A stretch of DNA of 16,635 bases from JAIOQA01 sp035493675 (lineage in GTDB: Bacteria; Myxococcota_A; Polyangia; Haliangiales; Haliangiaceae), in NCBI GenBank assembly GCA_035493675.1, contig DATJIA010000133.1:1-16635 (forward strand), in the 5' to 3' direction. Positions within the stretch are counted from its first letter, which is position 1, and every line of letters begins with the position of its first letter. Shown here one piece after another: positions 13,125 to 16,635 of the stretch. The position numbers and the translations under genes were made by a program. Below the pieces are notes generated by a model that was not told the DNA's origin, did not search any database, and saw only the letters and a list, made by a program, of their open reading frames with translations.

Positions 13125-14702
13125 ATGAAGCGCGGGATCTGGATCGTTGCGTTCGCGGTTGCGTGTGGTGGGACGACGAAGCCAGGGCCGGGGCCGACCC
13201 CGCCGGGCCCCGCGAAGCCGATCCCGCCGGCGCCGATCAACGTCACGATTCCGACCGCGCACGGCAAGGGCACGGTCGCGACCAAGAGCTTCCACTCGGA
13301 CGCGCTCGGCGTCGACAAGGACTACGTCATCTACCTGCCGGGTGGATACGGCGAGGATCCGACGGCGCGGTGGCCGGTCGTCTACTACTTGAACGGCTTG
13401 ACCGGCGACGAGACGAACTGGACCGAGATGGGCGATCTCGGCGGCGCGGCGGACGCGATCAACCTGCCGGCGATCGTCGTGATGCCCGACGGCGACGACG
13501 GCTTCTACGCCAACAGCGTGACGCCGCGGCCCGACTACGACGCGTGCATCAAGGACGGCGTCGGCCTCTTCACGACCGTGAAGGTGCCGGCGAAGGCGTG
13601 CGTGAAGAAGGCCGACTACGAGGACTACATCGTCAAGGACCTCGTCACGCACATCGACACGACCTACGCGACGATCAACGATCGACGCGCGCGCGGCATC
13701 GCCGGCCTCTCGATGGGCGGCTACGGCGCGCTCGCGCTCGCGATGCGGCACACCGAGCTCTTCAGCGCGGCCGCGAGCCACTCGGGCGTCGACGCGCTGT
13801 TCTACGTCGGGCCGCACCCGTACGTGTCGAGCGACAAGGTGATCCTCGAAGAGGACGTCACGCAGTGGGGCAAGATGGTCGAGCCGATCGGCGGCTGGGT
13901 GCGCGGGATCTTCGGCGAGGATCGCGCGAACTGGGAGGCGCACGATCCGGCGACGCTCGCGCAGAAGCTCGAGCCCGGCACGCTCGCGCTCTACCTCGAC
14001 TGCGGCACCGAGGACGTCTTCGGTCTCGACGCCCCGGCGTCGTATCTGCACGATCTCCTCACCGCGCGGAAGATCGAGCACAGCTTCTACATCGGACCCG
14101 GCCGTCACGACTTCGACTTCTGGCGCGAGCGCGTGAAGCACAGCCTCGCGTTCTTCCGCGCGAGCTTCCTGCACGAGCCCGTGCCCGTCGAGGAATCGGC
14201 GCCGCCGCGGATCGATCTCGGCGAGACGATCAACAGCGAAGGCGTCGCGCCCGACATGGCGCAGCACTTGATCGAGGGCGTCGTGCAAGGCGCGGCCGTC
14301 TGCGCGAAGAAGACCAAGGCGACCGGCCTGCGCGAGCTCGCGATCGGCGTGACCGACAAGGCCGAGCTCGCCGACGTGAAGTTCTTCGGCCCCGCCGGCG
14401 CCGACGCGTTCGCGCAGTGCCTGGTGCCGCCGCCGCCGGCGTCGACCGACACCGTCCGCTACATCTACATCGCGTTCTGGATCGGCAAGGGCGTCGGCGC
14501 GACGCAAGAAATCCCGAAGGCCGCCGACGATCTCGCGTCGCTGTGCGCGTCGAAGACCGACGCGATCCGCCACCCCGACGTGCTCGCGCTCGAGCACGCG
14601 ATGTCGACCGCGGACGCGAAGACCAAGAAGGCGCTGCTCACGGCCGCGCTGAAGAAGGCGAAGATCCCCGCGAAGAAGTGCCCGCTCGCCACGGCGAAGT
14701 GA
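13125..14702 (+). CDS. Esterase-D/S-formylglutathione-hydrolase-like lipoprotein with extra C-terminal domain
   Basis: A 525-residue exported protein. The signal peptide MKRGIWIVAFAVAC has a plausible lipobox (AVAC, Cys14), followed by a Pro/Gly linker to ~45. Residues ~45-350 are an alpha/beta hydrolase of the esterase-D type (PF00756-like): YVIYLPGGYGE, YYLNGLTGDETNW, nucleophile elbow GLSMGG (Ser196), DCGTEDVF with a candidate acid (Asp297), and GPGRHDFDFW with His328. The family hydrolyses carboxyl esters, including feruloyl and mycolyl types; substrate unknown here. Residues ~360-525 form an additional Lys/Ala-rich region with five Cys (e.g. AAVCAKK, FAQCLVP, ASLCASK) that I do not recognise. 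ATG at 13125 fits the signal peptide; GTG at 13116 is an alternative. Its 3' end overlaps the convergent hydroxylase gene by 65 nt. Confidence 0.85.
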   Translation: MKRGIWIVAFAVACGGTTKPGPGPTPPGPAKPIPPAPINVTIPTAHGKGTVATKSFHSDALGVDKDYVIYLPGGYGEDPTARWPVVYYLNGLTGDETNWTEMGDLGGAADAINLPAIVVMPDGDDGFYANSVTPRPDYDACIKDGVGLFTTVKVPAKACVKKADYEDYIVKDLVTHIDTTYATINDRRARGIAGLSMGGYGALALAMRHTELFSAAASHSGVDALFYVGPHPYVSSDKVILEEDVTQWGKMVEPIGGWVRGIFGEDRANWEAHDPATLAQKLEPGTLALYLDCGTEDVFGLDAPASYLHDLLTARKIEHSFYIGPGRHDFDFWRERVKHSLAFFRASFLHEPVPVEESAPPRIDLGETINSEGVAPDMAQHLIEGVVQGAAVCAKKTKATGLRELAIGVTDKAELADVKFFGPAGADAFAQCLVPPPPASTDTVRYIYIAFWIGKGVGATQEIPKAADDLASLCASKTDAIRHPDVLALEHAMSTADAKTKKALLTAALKKAKIPAKKCPLATAK

Positions 14703-15432
14703 TCCAGCCGAGGTAGCTGCGCACCGGCTGCCCCGGCATGCCGAGCACGTGGCGCTGGTGCATCGGGCAGTAGTACGTGCCGAACAGGACGTCGGTCCAC
14801 GGCGCGAGGTTCGAGAAGTTGTGCTCGGTCTTCTCGACGGCGGCGTGGTGCCAGTGGTGCAGCTCGGGCGCGCCGACCAGCACGCGCAGCGGGCCGATCG
14901 GCAGCCGCACGTTCGAGTGGATGAAGGTCGCCCACACCCCGCGGAAGACGATCAACCACGCGATGCCCTGCGTCGACACGCCGAGCGCGAGCGCGGGCAG
15001 GTTCATCGCGATCTGCGTGAGCATGCCGTCGACCGGGTGCTCGCGATGCGCGGCGAGGAAGTCGAGCTCGATGCTCGAGTGATGCACGCGATGGAACGCC
15101 CACAGCCACGACACCTCGTGCGACGCGCGATGGAACCAGTACGTGAGCAGATCACCGACGAGGATGATCTCGATCGCGCACAGCCACCACGGCTGTCCGA
15201 AGAACCACGCGTTGGGGATCAGCGGCGCCAACAAGGATCGGATCGCGATCAAGACCGTGAGCTCGAGGCCGAGCCACAGCATGTGCTGCCCGAAGTAGAA
15301 CGCGAGGTCGGTCGCGAGCTGCGAGCGGAAGCGTCGCTGCCGCGGCCGGTTCGGATAGCACCACTCGAGCGCGCCGAGCACCAGCCCGAACGCGGCCAGC
15401 TGAAGAGATGCGTACGCGAAGGTCGTCAGCAT
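14638..15432 (-). CDS. Fatty acid hydroxylase / sterol desaturase family membrane protein
   Basis: A 264-residue integral membrane di-iron oxygenase of the PF04116 type, acting on lipid chains or sterols in the inner membrane; substrate unknown. All three His boxes are present: HRASH (101-105), HRVHH (114-118) and HHWHH (192-196), with IHSN (172), EHNFSNLAPWTDVLFGTYY (203-221) completing the family pattern. About four hydrophobic helices precede or separate them (e.g. ~5-22, 50-70, 82-98). The natural family end is near residue 247; the last ~17 residues (Arg/Ser/Gly-rich) run antisense through the end of the esterase gene and look like an extension. ATG at 15432 shares one base with the TGA of the small gene upstream (TGATG), so they are coupled. 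Confidence 0.9.
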   Translation of the reverse strand: MLTTFAYASLQLAAFGLVLGALEWCYPNRPRQRRFRSQLATDLAFYFGQHMLWLGLELTVLIAIRSLLAPLIPNAWFFGQPWWLCAIEIILVGDLLTYWFHRASHEVSWLWAFHRVHHSSIELDFLAAHREHPVDGMLTQIAMNLPALALGVSTQGIAWLIVFRGVWATFIHSNVRLPIGPLRVLVGAPELHHWHHAAVEKTEHNFSNLAPWTDVLFGTYYCPMHQRHVLGMPGQPVRSYLGWITSPWRAGTSSRGSSPSSARP

Positions 15433-15638
15433 CAGTCGCCCTGCTGCTGCGGATAGATCGGGCCGGCCGCCTTGGTCGCGGGGAAGTACTCGCGCGCTCC
15501 GGCGTCGGGCGTTGCCGTCGATGCATTCGCGGGCGCGGGCGGCTTCGCGCTGTGCGCGCACATCGCGAGCCCGAGGCACGCGATCGCGAAGACGAGGACG
15601 AAGGCACGAACGAGACGAGGGGGCCGGCGGTCTTCCAT
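15432..15638 (-). CDS. Small exported or membrane-anchored peptide
   Basis: A 68-residue product: basic N terminus (MEDRRPPRLVR), one hydrophobic segment (AFVLVFAIACLGLAMCAHS, ~12-30), then a Pro/Ala-rich hydrophilic tail ending KAAGPIYPQQQGD. No known family recognised. The segment could be a signal peptide or a single anchor; the Cys in LAMC is in a lipobox-like place (LAMC), so a lipoprotein is possible. Support for coding: one-base stop/start overlap with the hydroxylase gene and a hydrophobic pattern not expected by chance. A large inverted repeat ends 6 nt before its ATG and contains the only candidate Shine-Dalgarno sequences. Confidence 0.6.
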   Translation of the reverse strand: MEDRRPPRLVRAFVLVFAIACLGLAMCAHSAKPPAPANASTATPDAGAREYFPATKAAGPIYPQQQGD

Positions 15639-15644
15639 GACCGA

Positions 15645-15691
15645 AGCCTTACGCGCCTCCTTACACGCCGGGGTAAGGGGCGTGTAAGGCT
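15645..15691. promoter_or_regulatory. Large inverted repeat with four GTAAGG half-sites
   Basis: The left arm AGCCTTACGCGCCTCCTTAC (15645-15664) and right arm GTAAGGGGCGTGTAAGGCT (15673-15691) pair over about 19 nt with one gap and one mismatch; alternatively CCTTACACGCC (15659-15669) pairs perfectly with GGCGTGTAAGG (15679-15689). Each arm carries GTAAGG twice. It starts in the GGDEF stop codon and ends 6 nt before the small-peptide ATG. There is no T-run, so a simple Rho-independent terminator is unlikely; an operator or a translation-control hairpin is possible. Confidence 0.5.
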
Positions 15692-16635
15692 ATGCCGCCG
15701 TCTCGACGCGATCGCGGCCGCCGCGCTTCGCGACATACAGCGCCGCGTCGGCGCGGCGAAGCAGATCGTCGAGCGACATCGCGCGATCGCCGCCGGTCGC
15801 GGCGACGCCCATGCTCGCGGTGACGTGCACCGGCTCGCTGTTGTCGACGAGGATCGTGGTCTCCGCGAGCCGCCGGCCCGAGCGCTCCGCGACCTCGCGG
15901 CCGCCCGCGAGATCGGTCTCGGGCAGGAGGATCGCGAACTCCTCGCCGCCGTGGCGCGCGATCACGTCGACGTCGCGCAGCCCGCCCGCGAGCGCCTTGG
16001 CCGCCGCGATCAAGACCTGATCTCCCGCGAGGTGCCCGAAGCGATCGTTGACGTTCTTGAAGTGATCCAGATCGATCAGGATCAGCGCGAGCGGCGACTT
16101 GTAGCGGCGCGACCGCGCGAGCTCGCGCTCGGCGATCTCGAGGAAGCGGCGGCGGTTGGTCAGCGACGTGAGCGCGTCGGTCTCGGCGAGCCTCATCACG
16201 CGCGCCTCGCGATCGCGCCAGCGATCGACGACGTACGCGATCACGCTGAACGTCAAGACGCTGAGCGCGAGCGAGCCGGTCGCCTGCCGGATTACCTCGT
16301 CGCGATCGAGGTGCGCGTATGCGTACGCGGGCGCGATCGTGTCGAGCGCGGGCCAGTCGTGATCGCCGAGGATGATCGACAGGCCGACGACGAGCAGCAC
16401 GTACCAGGCACAGCCGGCGAGCGCGAGCCAGCGCGGGAACAAGACGTAGCCGACGACCGCGCCGCCGACCATCGCGATCCATCCCGCGGCGGCGAACGGC
16501 CCGGTGACCAGCGTGAACGAGGCGAGCGTCGTACAGTAGAGCGTCACGGTCACGATCGCGAGGAAGCCGCCCGGGCTGTCGTGCCGCCGGCTGCGCCACG
16601 CGCCGAGCGCGACCAGGACCCACGCGCCGGTGACG
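15690..16635 (-). CDS. Membrane-bound diguanylate cyclase (GGDEF), 5' end beyond the window
   Basis: Makes cyclic di-GMP from two GTP, controlling motility and surface attachment. 314 residues are visible. The N-terminal part is hydrophobic with several helices (VTGAWVLVALGAW at the very edge, then LAIVTVTLYCTTLASFTLV, GWIAMVGGAVVGYVLF, CAWYVLLVVGLSII, LALSVLTFSVIAYVV), a membrane sensor of unknown type. The GGDEF domain starts at ETDALTSLTNRRRF; the active site is GGEEF with an intact inhibitory RxxD site (RDVD) exactly five residues upstream, so product inhibition is expected. A GTG at 16553 could be a start, but the frame and a membrane-like helix continue to the window end, so the true start is probably outside. 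It is followed on the same strand, after the inverted repeat, by the small peptide gene. Confidence 0.93.
   Translation of the reverse strand, partial: VTGAWVLVALGAWRSRRHDSPGGFLAIVTVTLYCTTLASFTLVTGPFAAAGWIAMVGGAVVGYVLFPRWLALAGCAWYVLLVVGLSIILGDHDWPALDTIAPAYAYAHLDRDEVIRQATGSLALSVLTFSVIAYVVDRWRDREARVMRLAETDALTSLTNRRRFLEIAERELARSRRYKSPLALILIDLDHFKNVNDRFGHLAGDQVLIAAAKALAGGLRDVDVIARHGGEEFAILLPETDLAGGREVAERSGRRLAETTILVDNSEPVHVTASMGVAATGGDRAMSLDDLLRRADAALYVAKRGGRDRVETAA

Noticed and set aside
12930..14597. 555-residue minus-strand open frame antisense to the esterase gene
   Set aside because: Shadow with Arg/Asp/Val repeats; the esterase frame has signal peptide and catalytic motifs.
1..16635. CRISPR array, tRNA or rRNA genes, toxin-antitoxin or phage defence genes
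   Set aside because: None seen on either strand; no regularly spaced repeats and no recognisable family members.

Overview
The window is about 70% GC and almost fully coding. It has long antisense shadow frames, many small secreted or lipoprotein genes, a Ser/Thr-kinase relic, a protein resembling the myxobacterial MXAN_5187-type family, a diguanylate cyclase and REP-associated transposases. Together these suggest a chromosomal segment of a Myxococcota bacterium (a Polyangia/Haliangiales-like lineage is my guess). There is no rRNA, tRNA, CRISPR array, phage module or plasmid gene.

Layout. (1) 1-710: 5' end of a REP-associated tyrosine transposase (RAYT) running off the left edge, a relic of a Ser/Thr protein kinase, and a copy of a dispersed repeat. 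(2) 711-3984, minus strand: MXAN_5187-like coiled-coil protein, a secreted protein of unknown function, then threonine synthase thrC. (3) 4050-6642, plus strand: site-2 protease rseP with three PDZ domains, translationally coupled to tsaB, then a DUF465 gene with its own promoter. (4) 6626-8523: an SDR oxidoreductase divergent from a DUF1285-like gene with overlapping -10 elements, then a secreted discoidin-like protein. (5) 8453-12085, minus strand: a PPC-like lipoprotein, a VIT/VWA surface protein with a Gly-rich C-terminal sorting-like tail, and a rhomboid/rhombosortase-like protease that overlaps it by 4 nt. (6) 12158-13124: a complete RAYT and a second, larger copy of the dispersed repeat with inverted ends. 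(7) 13125-16635: an esterase lipoprotein, convergent with a fatty-acid-hydroxylase gene, a small membrane peptide gene and a 5'-truncated GGDEF diguanylate cyclase.

The most interesting unit is the VIT/VWA protein with its coupled rhombosortase-like protease. It looks like a dedicated one-enzyme/one-substrate surface-anchoring pair, by analogy with the one-target sortase/VIT-VWA pairs of marine proteobacteria. Second are the repeat copies next to both RAYT genes, one of which covers the -35 region of the esterase gene. Third is a strong codon-context rule in the esterase gene: Asp is GAT almost only when the next base is C, which creates many GATC sites. Several genes also have a TANNNT element 5-8 nt before the start codon, which suggests leaderless transcription.

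All calls come from reading the sequence by eye; no database search was run.
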